Shown piece by piece: positions 1-11,408 of a DNA stretch of 50,830 nucleotides (positions within the stretch are counted from its first letter, which is position 1; every line of letters begins with the position of its first letter). The notes under the pieces were generated by a model. The model saw only the letters and a program-made list of their open reading frames with translations. It had not been told where the DNA came from and ran no database searches. The stretch spans positions 1-50,830 of the forward strand of contig JAACUH010000072.1 of assembly GCA_009993005.1 (NCBI GenBank), given 5' to 3'. Both the position numbers and the translations under genes were made by a program. Source of the stretch: Rhodobacterales bacterium. Its GTDB lineage: Bacteria; Pseudomonadota; Alphaproteobacteria; Rhodobacterales; Rhodobacteraceae.

Positions 1-88
1 CGGCGTGCGGTCGCACTTTTCCGAACGCTTCCGGCTCTGGGGCTACGACCTGCCCGCCTCGATCTTTGAACCGACGATAGGAGACTGA
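1..88 (+). CDS. cpaF: C-terminal end of TadA/CpaF-type pilus assembly ATPase (partial)
   Basis: Only the last 28 codons are inside the window; the frame opens at base 2 and ends at TGA 86-88. The visible tail (GVRSHFSERFRLWGYDLP, then an acidic end) resembles the C-terminus of CpaF/TadA secretion ATPases, which power Tad pilus assembly at the inner membrane. No Walker motif can be seen because the catalytic part lies upstream. tadB follows 5 bases later with GGAG-like bases in between, so the genes are almost certainly cotranscribed. The call rests as much on this position as on the short sequence. Confidence 0.72.
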   Translation, partial: GVRSHFSERFRLWGYDLPASIFEPTIGD

Positions 89-93
89 CGATC

Positions 94-1062
94 ATGGTCA
101 TTTCAGCCGAACCGATCATCTACGGCCTGATCTTCATCGCGGTGCTGGTGCTGGTCGAGGGTCTCTACCTCACCGTGTTCGGCAAGTCGATCAGCCTGAA
201 CAACAAGGTCAACCGCCGCCTCGCGCTGCTCGAAAAAGGGGCCGGGCGCGAGCAGGTGCTCGAACAGCTCCGCAAGGAGATGACGCAGCACATCAAGTCG
301 CGCTCGATCCCGCTCTATTCGATCCTGGCGACCAAGGCGCAGAAGGCCAACATCGCCTTTTCGCCCGCGCAACTGGTCATGATCATGGTCGGCCTTTCGG
401 TCGTGGCCTTTATCGGCCTGACCGTGGGCACCGCGACAGAGCCGCCCGTGCGCATCGTCGTGTCGCTGGCGATGGGCGTCGGCGCGGTGTTCATGTGGAT
501 CAACAAGAAGGCCAAGACCCGGATGTCGATGATCGAGGAACAGCTCCCCGATGCGGTCGAACTCATGGTGCGCTCGCTGCGCGTCGGGCATCCGTTTTCC
601 TCGGCCATCGGCATCGTCGCCAAGGAGGTCCCCGACCCGCTGGGCACCGAGATGGGCATGATCGCCGACGAGGCCGCCTATGGCCGCGACATGGGCGAGA
701 GCCTCAAGGCGATGGCCGAACGGATGGACATGCAGGACATGCGCTTTCTCGCCGTGGCGGTGAACATCCAGCAAACGGCGGGCGGCAACCTGGCCGAGAT
801 CCTCGACGGCCTGGCCAAGGTGATCCGCGCCCGCTTCAAGCTCTTTCGCCGGGTCAAGGCGATCACGGCCGAGGCGAAATGGTCGGGCACCTTCCTGTCG
901 GGCTTTCCTGTCGGCGCGCTGGTGATGATCAACCTGCTCGACCCGAACTATTATGACGATGTGAAGGAAACGGCCGTGTTCATCCCTGCCTGTCTCGTGG
1001 TGGGCGGTTTTCTGGCGGTGAACATCTTTGTGATGAAATCGCTTGTGAACATCAAGGTCTGA
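94..1062 (+). CDS. tadB: Tad pilus inner-membrane platform protein TadB (type II secretion F domain)
   Basis: A 322-residue integral membrane protein of the GspF/PilC fold, half of the TadB-TadC platform that couples the TadA ATPase to pilin extrusion. Hydrophobic segments lie near residues 7-30, 94-114 and 118-137, with two more at the C-terminus (about 265-283 and 295-318). The T2SSF domain falls between, around residues 155-285, with the typical run of acidic and glycine positions (QLPDAVELMVRSLRVGH). Length is normal for TadB. The start lies 5 bases after the cpaF stop behind GGAGACTG. tadC follows 16 bases downstream. Confidence 0.93.
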   Translation: MVISAEPIIYGLIFIAVLVLVEGLYLTVFGKSISLNNKVNRRLALLEKGAGREQVLEQLRKEMTQHIKSRSIPLYSILATKAQKANIAFSPAQLVMIMVGLSVVAFIGLTVGTATEPPVRIVVSLAMGVGAVFMWINKKAKTRMSMIEEQLPDAVELMVRSLRVGHPFSSAIGIVAKEVPDPLGTEMGMIADEAAYGRDMGESLKAMAERMDMQDMRFLAVAVNIQQTAGGNLAEILDGLAKVIRARFKLFRRVKAITAEAKWSGTFLSGFPVGALVMINLLDPNYYDDVKETAVFIPACLVVGGFLAVNIFVMKSLVNIKV

Positions 1063-1078
1063 GGGGGCACAGAAGGCC

Positions 1079-2074
1079 ATGCTGAATACGATCAACGCCA
1101 GTCTCACCGATCTGCTGGGCCCCTTCGGCCCGCTCATCGCGGTGGGCTTTCTCGGCCTCGTCATGATCCTCATGACGCTGCCGATGCTCTTGAAAAAGAC
1201 GCAGGACCCGCTCGACAAGCTGCGGGTCGCCTCTCAGACCTCGGCCGCAGCACCCAAGGGTGACCGGCTGCGCCAGTCGCAGGGCAAGGACAAGCTCGAG
1301 AAATTCTCGAACTTTCTCGAACCCTCGGACGAGGCCGAATATTCCGCGATCCGGTTGCGGCTCTTGCAGGCGGGCTACCGCACCAAGAACGCGGTGCGCA
1401 TCTTCCACTTTCTGCAATTCGCGCTTGGCGTCGGCTTTCTGCTGATCGGTGTGGCCTATGCCATCTACAATTCGACCACCGGTGAGCCGACGACGCAAAG
1501 CACGATCCTGTCGATCATCATTCCCGGCGCCATCGGCTACATGCTGCCCAAATACTGGGTGACCAAACGGCTCGAGACGCGCAAGCAGGCGATCACCAAC
1601 GGCTTTCCCGACAGTCTCGACATGATGCTCGTCTGCGTCGAGGCCGGGCAATCGCTCGACCAGTCCATCATCCGGGTGAGCCGCGAATTGCGCTCGGGCT
1701 TTCCCGACCTTGCCGACGAATTCGAGATCGTGAGCCACGAGATGAAGGCCGGCAAGGACAAGACCGCCGTGCTGCGCGACATGGCCGAACGCTGCGGCGT
1801 GACCGATGTGTCGTCCTTTGTGACCGTGCTGATCCAGAGCCAGCAGTTCGGCACCTCGATCGCCGAGGCGCTGCGCGTCTATGCGGCGGAAATGCGTGAC
1901 AAAAGGGTCATGCGCGCCGAAGAAAAGGCGAATACCCTGCCGACCAAGATGACACTCGCCACGATGATGTTGACGGTTCCGCCTCTTCTCATCATCCTGA
2001 TCGGGCCGTCGATCTACGAGATCTACCTCACGCTGGGCGGCGGCGCGCAAGAGGCCACCAACCTGGACAATTGA
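1079..2074 (+). CDS. tadC: Tad pilus inner-membrane platform protein TadC (type II secretion F domain)
   Basis: A 331-residue partner of TadB. It has an N-terminal membrane segment (about residues 16-38), a cytoplasmic stretch, two further segments (about 112-130 and 142-158), the T2SSF domain (about 170-300, with FPDSLDMMLVCVEAGQSL typical of TadC) and a C-terminal helix (about 295-318). In the Tad system TadB and TadC form the membrane scaffold. The start codon is preceded by a purine-rich stretch (GGGGGCACAGAAGGCC). The gene sits between tadB and tadD with a 30-base gap to the latter, consistent with one transcription unit. Confidence 0.93.
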   Translation: MLNTINASLTDLLGPFGPLIAVGFLGLVMILMTLPMLLKKTQDPLDKLRVASQTSAAAPKGDRLRQSQGKDKLEKFSNFLEPSDEAEYSAIRLRLLQAGYRTKNAVRIFHFLQFALGVGFLLIGVAYAIYNSTTGEPTTQSTILSIIIPGAIGYMLPKYWVTKRLETRKQAITNGFPDSLDMMLVCVEAGQSLDQSIIRVSRELRSGFPDLADEFEIVSHEMKAGKDKTAVLRDMAERCGVTDVSSFVTVLIQSQQFGTSIAEALRVYAAEMRDKRVMRAEEKANTLPTKMTLATMMLTVPPLLIILIGPSIYEIYLTLGGGAQEATNLDN

Positions 2075-2104
2075 CGCGGGCAACCGGCGCCCGCCCCCGC
2101 AGGA

Positions 2105-2665
2105 ATGACGATCAAACGGCTGATCCTTGTCTGTGCGCTGACCGCGCTGGCCGCCTGCACGTCGGGCGGCCTCAACCGTTCTGCGGGCGGCGTCTATGCG
2201 CCAGGTGTCGCGGGCGAGGGTGACATCGACGGGCTGATCGTGGGGCACCGGCTGATGGCGGCGGGGGAATACCAGCTCGCCCTCGACGCCTATACGCGCG
2301 CGGCGGGGCAGCAGGGGCTCAACGTCGATACGCTCTCGGCGCTGGGGTCGGCCAACCTGCGTCTGGGCCGGCTGGGCCAGGCCGAACGGCTGCTGCGCCG
2401 GGCCGTGGCCGAGGATGCGGGCTTTGCCGCCGCCTGGAACAATCTGGGCGTGATCCTGATGGAACAGGGCAAGGTTGCCGAGGCGAGCGAGGTTTTCCGT
2501 CGCGCCTATGCAACGGATAACGGCAATAGTGACGAGATTCGTGACAACCTGCGCTTGGCACTCGCAAAACTCGACAATCCCGGCTATACCGACCCCAACG
2601 ATGAAGAAAACTTCACTTTGGTGCGCAGGGGCACGGGCGATTTCCTGATCCTTTCCGCACTCTGA
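2105..2665 (+). CDS. tadD: Tad locus TPR lipoprotein TadD
   Basis: A 186-residue protein with a lipoprotein signal: the lipobox LAAC puts the lipidated Cys at residue 18. Tetratricopeptide repeats follow (about residues 45-155), including GQAERLLRRAVAEDAGFAAA and AWNNLGVILMEQGKVAEASE. TadD is thought to help assemble or localise the outer-membrane secretin of the Tad pilus. The ribosome-binding bases AGGA run almost into the ATG, an unusually tight spacing, but no better in-frame start gives a signal peptide. It sits between tadC and a second TPR lipoprotein gene. Confidence 0.85.
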   Translation: MTIKRLILVCALTALAACTSGGLNRSAGGVYAPGVAGEGDIDGLIVGHRLMAAGEYQLALDAYTRAAGQQGLNVDTLSALGSANLRLGRLGQAERLLRRAVAEDAGFAAAWNNLGVILMEQGKVAEASEVFRRAYATDNGNSDEIRDNLRLALAKLDNPGYTDPNDEENFTLVRRGTGDFLILSAL

Positions 2666-2694
2666 GGCAAGAGCAGTCAAAAGGACGCAGGCAC

Positions 2695-3552
2695 ATGCGC
2701 CACCCTATTGTGATGTCCCTCACGGTGCTGGGGGCGCTGGCCCTGTCGGGCTGTGACCGTTCGGGCGAGGCCGAGGTTGACCGCGCGTTGCGTGACCTCA
2801 ACGTGATCGACGAAAGCAACCTCAACGACGTGATGCTGACGGTCGGCGATCCGGGCGAGGCGGTGGCCTATTTCTCGCGCGCCGTGGCCAATGACCCCGG
2901 CCGCATCGACCTCATGCGGGGGCTGGGCAAATCGCTGATCCGGGCGCAGCGCCCGACCGAGGCGGTTGCCGCATGGCAGGCTGTCGCCGCCCACCCCGAG
3001 CATACCAACGAGGACAGCGTGGACCTTGCCGATGCCTTCATCCGCAACAACCAGTGGACCGAGGCCGAGGCGACGCTCAACATGATCCCGCCCACGCATG
3101 AGACGTTCAAGCGCTACCGCCTCGAGGCGATGGTGGCCGATGCGAACGAAAACTGGGCCAAGGCCGACAGTTTCTACGAGATCGCCGTGGGGCTGACCAC
3201 CACCCCCGCCGGCGTCTACAACAACTGGGGTTTCTCAAAGCTCACGCGCGGCGATTATCGCGGGGCAGAGCGGCTGTTTTCCGACGCGCTGCGGCACGAC
3301 CCGTCGATGTTCACCGCCAAGAACAACCTCGTGCTCGCGCGCGGCGCGCAGCGCAACTATGACCTGCCGGTGATCGCCATGACCCAGATCGAGCGCGCGC
3401 AGCTTTTGCATACGCTGGCGCTGACCGCGATCAAGCAGAACGACATCACCATCGGCCGTGGCCTGCTGCGCGAGGCGATCGACACGCATCCGCAACACTT
3501 CGAAGAAGCCGTCCGCGCCCTGCGTGCCCTTGAAGACAACGTGACGAACTAA
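2695..3552 (+). CDS. Second Tad-locus TPR lipoprotein
   Basis: A 285-residue protein with a lipoprotein signal (LSGC, lipidated Cys at residue 20) and several TPR-like helices, for example AVAYFSRAVANDPGRIDLMR near residues 55-75 and GVYNNWGFSKLTRGDYRGAE near 165-185. The start is supported by AAGGA about 9 bases upstream. Loci of this kind in Rhodobacterales commonly carry two TPR proteins after tadC; the second has no well defined role. It is probably an outer-membrane-anchored, periplasm-facing scaffold working with TadD. The prepilin peptidase gene starts 6 bases after the stop. Confidence 0.78.
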   Translation: MRHPIVMSLTVLGALALSGCDRSGEAEVDRALRDLNVIDESNLNDVMLTVGDPGEAVAYFSRAVANDPGRIDLMRGLGKSLIRAQRPTEAVAAWQAVAAHPEHTNEDSVDLADAFIRNNQWTEAEATLNMIPPTHETFKRYRLEAMVADANENWAKADSFYEIAVGLTTTPAGVYNNWGFSKLTRGDYRGAERLFSDALRHDPSMFTAKNNLVLARGAQRNYDLPVIAMTQIERAQLLHTLALTAIKQNDITIGRGLLREAIDTHPQHFEEAVRALRALEDNVTN

Positions 3553-3558
3553 GCCGCG

Positions 3559-4089
3559 ATGGAGACGTCAGCCACCGCCGCCGCCTGGTTCCTGCCGGCC
3601 GTCGTGCCCATTTCTCTCTGGGTCGCCTGGTCGGACATGAAGGCGATGCGCATCCCCAACCTGGCGGTTTATGCGCTGCTGGCGTCCTTTCTGGTGATCG
3701 GCGTTTTCACAATGGAAACAGCCGATTACCTCTGGCGCCTGCCGCATGTCGTGGTGATGCTGCTGGTGGGCATGGTGCTCAACGCGCTGCGCCTCATGGG
3801 GGCGGGCGACGCGAAATTCATCGCCGCCGCCGCGCCTTTTGTGGCACTGGGCGACTGGAACATCCTTGTGTTCGTCTATGCGACAGCCTTTCTCGTCTGC
3901 TACGCGCTGCACCGCATCGCCAAGCATTCGCCGCTCCGCCGGCTCGCGCCCGACTGGCAAAGCTGGTCCTCGGGCAAACGCTTTCCCATGGGGGTGGCGC
4001 TGGGCGCGACGCTGATCGGCTATCTGGTGCTGGCGCTGCGGCCCGACTGGCTCGCCGCGATCCTGCGGCTGGTGATGCCCGCAAGCTGA
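3559..4089 (+). CDS. cpaA: Type IV prepilin peptidase, CpaA/TadV type
   Basis: A 176-residue multispanning membrane protein of the A24A aspartic protease family that cleaves the leader from Flp prepilins. Both family aspartates are visible: Asp26 in SDMKAMRIPN and Asp84 in GAGDAKF (the GxGD motif). It is short, lacking the N-methyltransferase part of the PilD type, as usual for Tad systems. Hydrophobic segments lie near residues 8-24, 34-52, 60-80, 88-115 and 140-165. It follows the TPR lipoprotein gene by 6 bases and is probably the last gene of the transcribed Tad block before a 79-base gap. Confidence 0.9.
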   Translation: METSATAAAWFLPAVVPISLWVAWSDMKAMRIPNLAVYALLASFLVIGVFTMETADYLWRLPHVVVMLLVGMVLNALRLMGAGDAKFIAAAAPFVALGDWNILVFVYATAFLVCYALHRIAKHSPLRRLAPDWQSWSSGKRFPMGVALGATLIGYLVLALRPDWLAAILRLVMPAS

Positions 4090-4168
4090 TACGCTTTATC
4101 CACGTTTTCGCCATATTGGCCCGGCATATCTGCGTGACACAGGGTCACACAGGACGGGCAGACCTCTC

Positions 4169-5479
4169 ATGAACATGCAAGTTTCCTCGGTGATGTCACC
4201 GCCGGCGCCGAAATCCATGGCCGGGATGCAGCTGCATCCGGTGATGATGCGCGACATCCTGCTCAAGACGATGTTCCGCATGAATGTGACCATGGTGACA
4301 GAAATCGCCCGCGCGATCTGCCTGCCGATCCCGGTCACGCAAGAGCTCGTGGACCTCGCGCGCAGCCAGAAGCTGGTCGAGGCGATGGGCACGCTCAACG
4401 CCAACAGCGGCAACGAGATGGCCTATCAGCTCACCGATGCGGGCAAGGCGCGGGCGCTCGACGCGCTGTCGCAGTCGGAATATTACGGCGCCATGCCGGT
4501 GCCGCTCGACATCTACCGCGAGCAGGTCAAGCGCCAGTCGATCCGCAACCTCCAGGTGACGCGCGACCAGTTGACCGCCGCGATGGGCCACCTCATCATC
4601 CCGCCCGACCTTCTGGGCCAGCTTGGCCCGGCGGTGGGTGCGGGCCGGTCGATCCTGATGTATGGGCCGCCGGGCAACGGGAAATCCTCGATCTCGAACG
4701 GTATCCGCGACGCGCTGGGCGACAAGATCTATGTGCCGCGCGCCATCGAATATGCGGGGCAGGTCATCACCGTCTATGACCCGATCGTGCATTCCGCCGC
4801 CGAAGAGGACCTCGACGACCCCAACGTGCTGCGCCGCACCTCGGGGCGCTACGACACCCGCTATGTGCGCTGCGAACGGCCCACGGTCATCACCGGGGGC
4901 GAGCTGTCGCTGTCGATGCTCGACCTGGTCTATAACCCCACCGCGCGCACCTATCAGGCGCCGCTTCAGCTCAAATCCACCGGCGGCATCTTTATCGTGG
5001 ACGACCTTGGCCGTCAGGCGGAACCGCCGCAAAAGCTCGTCAACCGCTGGATCGTGCCGCTGGAGGAAGGCAAGGACATCCTCGCGCTGCAATCGGGCGA
5101 AAAGTTCGAAGTGCCGTTCGACACGCTGGTGATCTTTTCCACCAACTTCCACCCCAACGAAATCTTTGACAAGGCCGCGCTGCGGCGGATCTTCTTCAAG
5201 ATCAAGATCGACGGGCCGTCACAGGAGGATTTCCTCAAGATCTTTGCGATGGTCGCGCGCAAGCGCAGGATGCCGCTGGACGAGGCCGCGCTGATCCACC
5301 TGCTCAAGGTCAAGTATCCGACCATCGACAATGTCTATGCCAACTACCAGCCGATCTTTCTGATCGACCAGATGATCTCGATCTGCAATTTCGAAGGCAT
5401 CCCCTACCAGATGACCCCCGACCTGATCGACCGCGCCTGGGACAACATGTTCGTGCGCGACGGCGCGATCATCCACTAG
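4169..5479 (+). CDS. AAA-family ATPase next to the Tad locus
   Basis: A 436-residue soluble ATPase. Residues about 25-105 look like a small helical or winged-helix domain, followed by an AAA module with Walker A GPPGNGKS (166-173), Walker B FIVDD (about 273-279) and a sensor-like STNF near residue 325. Proteins of this architecture occur beside Tad genes in Rhodobacterales; I do not know an established function. Absence of signal or membrane segments points to the cytoplasm. It may remodel or regulate pilus components, but that is inferred from position alone. Its TAG stop shares the tetranucleotide CTAG with the stop of the convergent HTTM gene. Confidence 0.75.
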   Translation: MNMQVSSVMSPPAPKSMAGMQLHPVMMRDILLKTMFRMNVTMVTEIARAICLPIPVTQELVDLARSQKLVEAMGTLNANSGNEMAYQLTDAGKARALDALSQSEYYGAMPVPLDIYREQVKRQSIRNLQVTRDQLTAAMGHLIIPPDLLGQLGPAVGAGRSILMYGPPGNGKSSISNGIRDALGDKIYVPRAIEYAGQVITVYDPIVHSAAEEDLDDPNVLRRTSGRYDTRYVRCERPTVITGGELSLSMLDLVYNPTARTYQAPLQLKSTGGIFIVDDLGRQAEPPQKLVNRWIVPLEEGKDILALQSGEKFEVPFDTLVIFSTNFHPNEIFDKAALRRIFFKIKIDGPSQEDFLKIFAMVARKRRMPLDEAALIHLLKVKYPTIDNVYANYQPIFLIDQMISICNFEGIPYQMTPDLIDRAWDNMFVRDGAIIH

Positions 5480-6894
5480 CCGCCCGCGAAAGGCGGCTTT
5501 TGCAGCGGCAGCGGCGGCAGCCAGTCGGGCAGCCGCCCCTCGGCCACCCGGTGCGCGGGGGGCAGCACCCAGTCGTCTGTGCCCAGCCAGTTGTAGCTGA
5601 CCGCGGTCAGATCGACCGTGGGGTCGATAAAGGGCACATGTGGCCGCCCGTTGAGCGACATCGTGATATCGGCATGCACCGCGACATCCCCATGCCCCGC
5701 CTCGCGCCAGGCCGCTTCGAGCATCGCGGCAAAGTCATGGATCATGTCCGCCCTTGAGAGCATCGCGGTCGCCTGCCGGCGCGTCAGCCAGTCATAGGGA
5801 TCGACGACCGTCACCGACCCGTCCCCGCCAAGCACCCGAAAGGTGCCATCCGCATCACGGTCATAAATCCGCATCCGCCAGGAAAAGCGGTGCCCATCGC
5901 CCGACCAGCCCACCAGCGTGGGAAAAAACGCTTGCCGCACAGGTAGATAGACCTGCACCGCAAACCAGAGCGCGAGAAACACCAGCACCGCGCGGCCAAG
6001 GGGCGCCACACCGGCGCCAGCGGCGACAGGCGCGGGCATCGGCGGCAGCGGCTCGAACCAGCGCAGCGCCCAGCGCAGGGCGCGCTGCGGCCAGTCCGGC
6101 ACGAAAAAGATCGTGGTGACCGCAATCGTCAGCCAGGGGAATATCCCGATGTTGAAGAATTGCGCATTGGCCATGTGAAAGCAGCAATAGACGAGGAACA
6201 CCGCCAGCCGCGTGCGGTGCCACAGCAGCAGCGGCGCGCCGATCAGGTGCAGCGCGACCGTGGCCCAGGCGCCCGCGAGGATCACCGCATCATACTGGAA
6301 CAGCCAGCCAAAGGGCCAGTCACCGGCCTGACCGCGCAGCCAGATGCCAAGCGGCTCTCCGCGCAGCCAGTCGTCGGTGATCTTGACCAGCCCGGCAAAG
6401 ACCAGCACCACCTCGGTCTGCGCCTTGATCGCGACCACCGACCAGGCGGCGATCACCCGCCTGCGCCACGCCGGCCAGAGCCAGGCATCGACCGAAAACG
6501 CCAGATGCGCGGGCGATACCGCCAGCAGGGCCGCATAAAGCAGCACCAGATAGTTGTGATTGAGGTATTGCGCCCGGTCGAGCAGAAAGAAATAGCCGAA
6601 GGCCGCGATGAACACCCAGATCGCGACCCGGTAGAAGGCCCCGATCATCACCAGAAAGGCACTGAGCCCGACCAGGTGCCAGACCCAATAGATATAGGGT
6701 TCGGGCAAGGGCGTCAGCCAATCGAGCCCGAAATAGGGAAACCACAGCTCTGGCTCGACGTAATAGCGGAAAATGCGGTTCTGCACGACATAGCGCCACC
6801 AGTCCCACAAAAGGATCGCCCCGAAAAGCACGCGAACCGCCACCAGCGACTGGATGCTCACAGGGCGTGACAGGGCGGCGATCAGGCGGGTCAT
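5476..6894 (-). CDS. HTTM-domain membrane protein (vitamin K-dependent gamma-carboxylase-like)
   Basis: A 472-residue polytopic membrane protein. The first 300 residues hold repeated hydrophobic segments separated by family-like motifs such as LLDRAQYLNHNYLVLLYA and LVYCCFHMANAQFFNIGIFP, typical of the HTTM family to which gamma-glutamyl carboxylase belongs. The C-terminal 170 residues are soluble and include repeated Arg/Asp motifs. Bacterial members are mostly uncharacterised; some are predicted quinone-linked membrane enzymes. The gene is divergent from a DCC/DUF393 thiol-disulfide protein (start 6984), a partner often found beside or fused to HTTM proteins. It is convergent with the AAA gene, sharing CTAG at the stops. 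Confidence 0.82.
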   Translation of the reverse strand: MTRLIAALSRPVSIQSLVAVRVLFGAILLWDWWRYVVQNRIFRYYVEPELWFPYFGLDWLTPLPEPYIYWVWHLVGLSAFLVMIGAFYRVAIWVFIAAFGYFFLLDRAQYLNHNYLVLLYAALLAVSPAHLAFSVDAWLWPAWRRRVIAAWSVVAIKAQTEVVLVFAGLVKITDDWLRGEPLGIWLRGQAGDWPFGWLFQYDAVILAGAWATVALHLIGAPLLLWHRTRLAVFLVYCCFHMANAQFFNIGIFPWLTIAVTTIFFVPDWPQRALRWALRWFEPLPPMPAPVAAGAGVAPLGRAVLVFLALWFAVQVYLPVRQAFFPTLVGWSGDGHRFSWRMRIYDRDADGTFRVLGGDGSVTVVDPYDWLTRRQATAMLSRADMIHDFAAMLEAAWREAGHGDVAVHADITMSLNGRPHVPFIDPTVDLTAVSYNWLGTDDWVLPPAHRVAEGRLPDWLPPLPLQKPPFAGG

Positions 6895-6983
6895 GGGCTG
6901 CTGTTCCGGCTTTGGGGCATTTTTCGACTGCGGCGCGTGGTTGCATGGGACAACGCCGCGAATGTGCCTATATTCCCTAAATC

Positions 6984-7381
6984 ATGACGCAAGCCCCGCC
7001 ATCGGACCAAGGTCTTATCATCGTTTATGACGGCGAATGCCCGTTCTGCGCGGCCTATGTCCGCATGACCCGGCTGCGTGCGGCGGCGGGGCCGGTGCTG
7101 CTGCTCGACGCGCGCGAAGGCACGCATCCGGTGATGGCGCGGATCGCGCAGGCGGGGCTCGACCTCGACGCGGGGATGGTGGTCGAGATGCGGGGCGCGC
7201 TTTACCACGGCGATGCGGCGCTGACGCTGCTGGCGGGGCTGACCACGCGCTCGGGCCTGTTCAACCGCCTGACCGCCTGGGCCTTTGCCGCGCCGTGGCG
7301 GGCGCGGCTGCTCTATCCGCCGATGGTCGCGGGCCGCAACCTGACCCTGCGCCTTCTGGGCCGTCGCAAGCTGGGGCGCGC

Positions 7382-7385
<4 letters not shown>
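6984..7385 (+). CDS. DCC-family (DUF393) thiol-disulfide oxidoreductase-like protein
   Basis: A 133-residue protein opening with the family motif YDGECPFC: Cys19 and Cys22 form a CXXC pair after a first beta strand, as in thioredoxin-like DCC proteins. The length and the basic C-terminal tail (RLLGRRKLGRA) are normal. The substrate is unknown. The divergent HTTM gene, 89 bases away, is a recurrent partner, so a joint redox-coupled membrane function is plausible but inferred. The TGA stop overlaps the GTG start of the helicase gene, so this gene is probably cotranscribed with lhr and pdeM. Confidence 0.85.
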
Positions 7386-9780
<2,395 letters not shown>

Positions 9781-9784
<4 letters not shown>

Positions 9785-10434
9785 CCGGCGTCATGATGTC
9801 GCTCGCCGGGCGCAGGCTGACCGCCCTGCCCTCGGGTGCGCTGTGGGATGCGGGGGCTGCGACGCTCTGCGTCTCGGACCTGCATCTGGGAAAATCGGAC
9901 CGGATCGCGCGGCGCGCGGGGCTGATGCTGCCGCCCTATGACAGTCGCGCGACGCTGGACCGGCTGGCAGAGGAGGTGACCCGGTGCGACCCGCGCGTGG
10001 TGGTCTGCCTGGGCGACAGTTTCGACGATCTGGCGAGTGCCGACGCGCTTGACGCGGACTGTCAGGCGAGCCTCTTGCGGTTGCAGGCCGGGCGGCGCTG
10101 GATCTGGATCGAGGGCAACCACGACCCCGGCCCGGTCGATCTGGGCGGCATGCATCTGCGCGACTGGCGGGACGGGGCGCTGACCTATCGGCATATCGCG
10201 CAGGCCGGGGAAAGTGGCGAGATTTCAGGGCATTACCACCCGAAGTTCGCGTTGCCGGGGGTGGGCGGCGCACGTCCCTGTTTCCTGCATGACGCCCGGC
10301 GGATCATCCTGCCGGCCTTTGGTGCCTATACAGGCGGGCTGTCGGCGCGGGCGGTAGAGCTGCGCGCGCTGATGGGCCCCGGCGCCTGCGCGATCCTCAC
10401 CGGGCGCGTGGCGCTGCGCGTGCCGCTGATCTGA
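9781..10434 (+). CDS. pdeM: Ligase-associated DNA repair metallophosphoesterase PdeM
   Basis: A 217-residue calcineurin-like phosphoesterase. The metal-binding motifs appear in order: SDLHLGKSD (Asp and His, about residues 32-40), LGDSFDD (about 79-85), GNHDPG (about 116-121) and GHYHPKF (about 151-157). The family acts in DNA repair, probably as a nuclease, together with an Lhr-like helicase. The start overlaps the helicase stop as ATGA, so the two are translationally coupled. The usual third and fourth partners, an ATP-dependent ligase and a beta-lactamase-fold exonuclease, do not follow: the next gene is convergent folD beyond two hairpins. Confidence 0.9.
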
Positions 10435-10441
10435 CCAAGGC

Positions 10442-10477
10442 AGGAGGGCTCTGCCCTCCTCTGGCCCGTGCCGGGCC
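10442..10477. terminator. Twin hairpins between convergent pdeM and folD
   Basis: Two perfect stems lie back to back. AGGAGGGC/GCCCTCCT (10442-10449 with 10453-10460) has a 3-base loop; GGCCCG/CGGGCC (10463-10468 with 10472-10477) also has a 3-base loop. They sit 8 bases after the pdeM stop and 38 bases beyond the folD stop on the other strand. There is no long T-run, so termination may depend on Rho or be partial, but the place and symmetry suit a shared end for both units. Confidence 0.6.
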
Positions 10478-10489
10478 ATTCACCACCCG

Positions 10490-10511
10490 GGATATTTGAG
10501 GCCAAAAGATG
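10490..10511 (+). repeat. Rhodobacterales-type A/T-rich intergenic motif, copy 1
   Basis: Core GGATATTTGAGGCCAAAAG, an A/T-rich island in GC-rich DNA. It is nearly identical to the minus-strand copy at 23951-23972 (GGATATTT, three variable bases, GGCCAAAAGATG) and more distantly related to 28282-28303. Here it lies between the twin hairpins and the folD stop, that is, outside coding sequence. Its function is unknown to me. Confidence 0.6.
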
Positions 10512-10514
10512 GGG

Positions 10515-11408
10515 TCAGGCGGTCAGACCTTCGGGCTCGGCCAGCCCATGGGCGCGGCAGCAGGCGGTGAGCGTGTTGGCGAGCAGGCAGGCGATGGTCA
10601 TCGGGCCAACGCCGCCGGGCACGGGGGTGATGGCGCCGGCTATGGCGGAGACGGCCGCGAAATCGACGTCGCCGACGAGGCGGGTCTTGCCATCGGCGGC
10701 GGGGATGCGGTTGATGCCCACGTCGATGACGGTGGCGCCGGGCTTGATCCAACTGGCCGGGACCATTTCAGGGCGCCCCACGGCGGCGATCACGATATCG
10801 GCCCGGCGCACGACGGCGGGCAGGTCGCGGGTGCGGCTATGGGCGATGGTGACGGTGCAGCTTTCGCCGAGCAGCAGCGACGCCATGGGTTTGCCCACGA
10901 TATTGCTGCGGCCGATCACCACCGCTTCCATGCCCGCGAGCGTGCCATGCAGGTCGCGCAGCAGCATCAGGCAGCCCAGCGGGGTGCAGGGGACCATCGC
11001 CTTTTGCCCGGTGCCGAGCAGGCCCACGTTCGAAATGTGAAAGCCGTCCACGTCCTTGGCCGGGTCGATCGCGTTGATCACGAGATCGCTGTCGAGATGG
11101 GAGGGGAGCGGTAACTGCACGAGAATGCCATGGATTTTCGGATCGGCATTGAGCGCGCGGATGGTGGCGAGCAGGTCGGCCTCGGCTGTATCGGCGGGGA
11201 GGCGATGTTCGAAAGAGGCCATGCCGACCTCGACCGTCTGGCGGCCCTTGGCCCCGACATAGACCTGGCTCGCGGGGTCCTCGCCCACCAGCACGACGGC
11301 GAGGCCGGGCGTCAGGCCGTTTTCCTCGCGCAGGCGGGTCACATGGGCGGCGACGCGGGCACGCAGGGTCGCGGCAGAGGCCTTGCCGTCGATCAGGGTG
11401 GCTGTCAT
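10515..11408 (-). CDS. folD: Bifunctional methylene-THF dehydrogenase / methenyl-THF cyclohydrolase
   Basis: A 297-residue cytosolic enzyme interconverting 5,10-methylene-, 5,10-methenyl- and 10-formyl-tetrahydrofolate with NADP. Signatures: YVGAKGRQ (the Tyr and Lys of the active site, near residues 50-57), [10 protein letters not shown] (dinucleotide binding, near 165-175) and [10 protein letters not shown] (near 260-270). The start at 11408 overlaps the chorismate mutase stop as ATGA; an upstream open stretch in the same frame is a shadow of that gene. With fhs upstream on the same strand it completes the formate to methylene-THF route. Confidence 0.96.
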   Translation of the reverse strand: MTATLIDGKASAATLRARVAAHVTRLREENGLTPGLAVVLVGEDPASQVYVGAKGRQTVEVGMASFEHRLPADTAEADLLATIRALNADPKIHGILVQLPLPSHLDSDLVINAIDPAKDVDGFHISNVGLLGTGQKAMVPCTPLGCLMLLRDLHGTLAGMEAVVIGRSNIVGKPMASLLLGESCTVTIAHSRTRDLPAVVRRADIVIAAVGRPEMVPASWIKPGATVIDVGINRIPAADGKTRLVGDVDFAAVSAIAGAITPVPGGVGPMTIACLLANTLTACCRAHGLAEPEGLTA

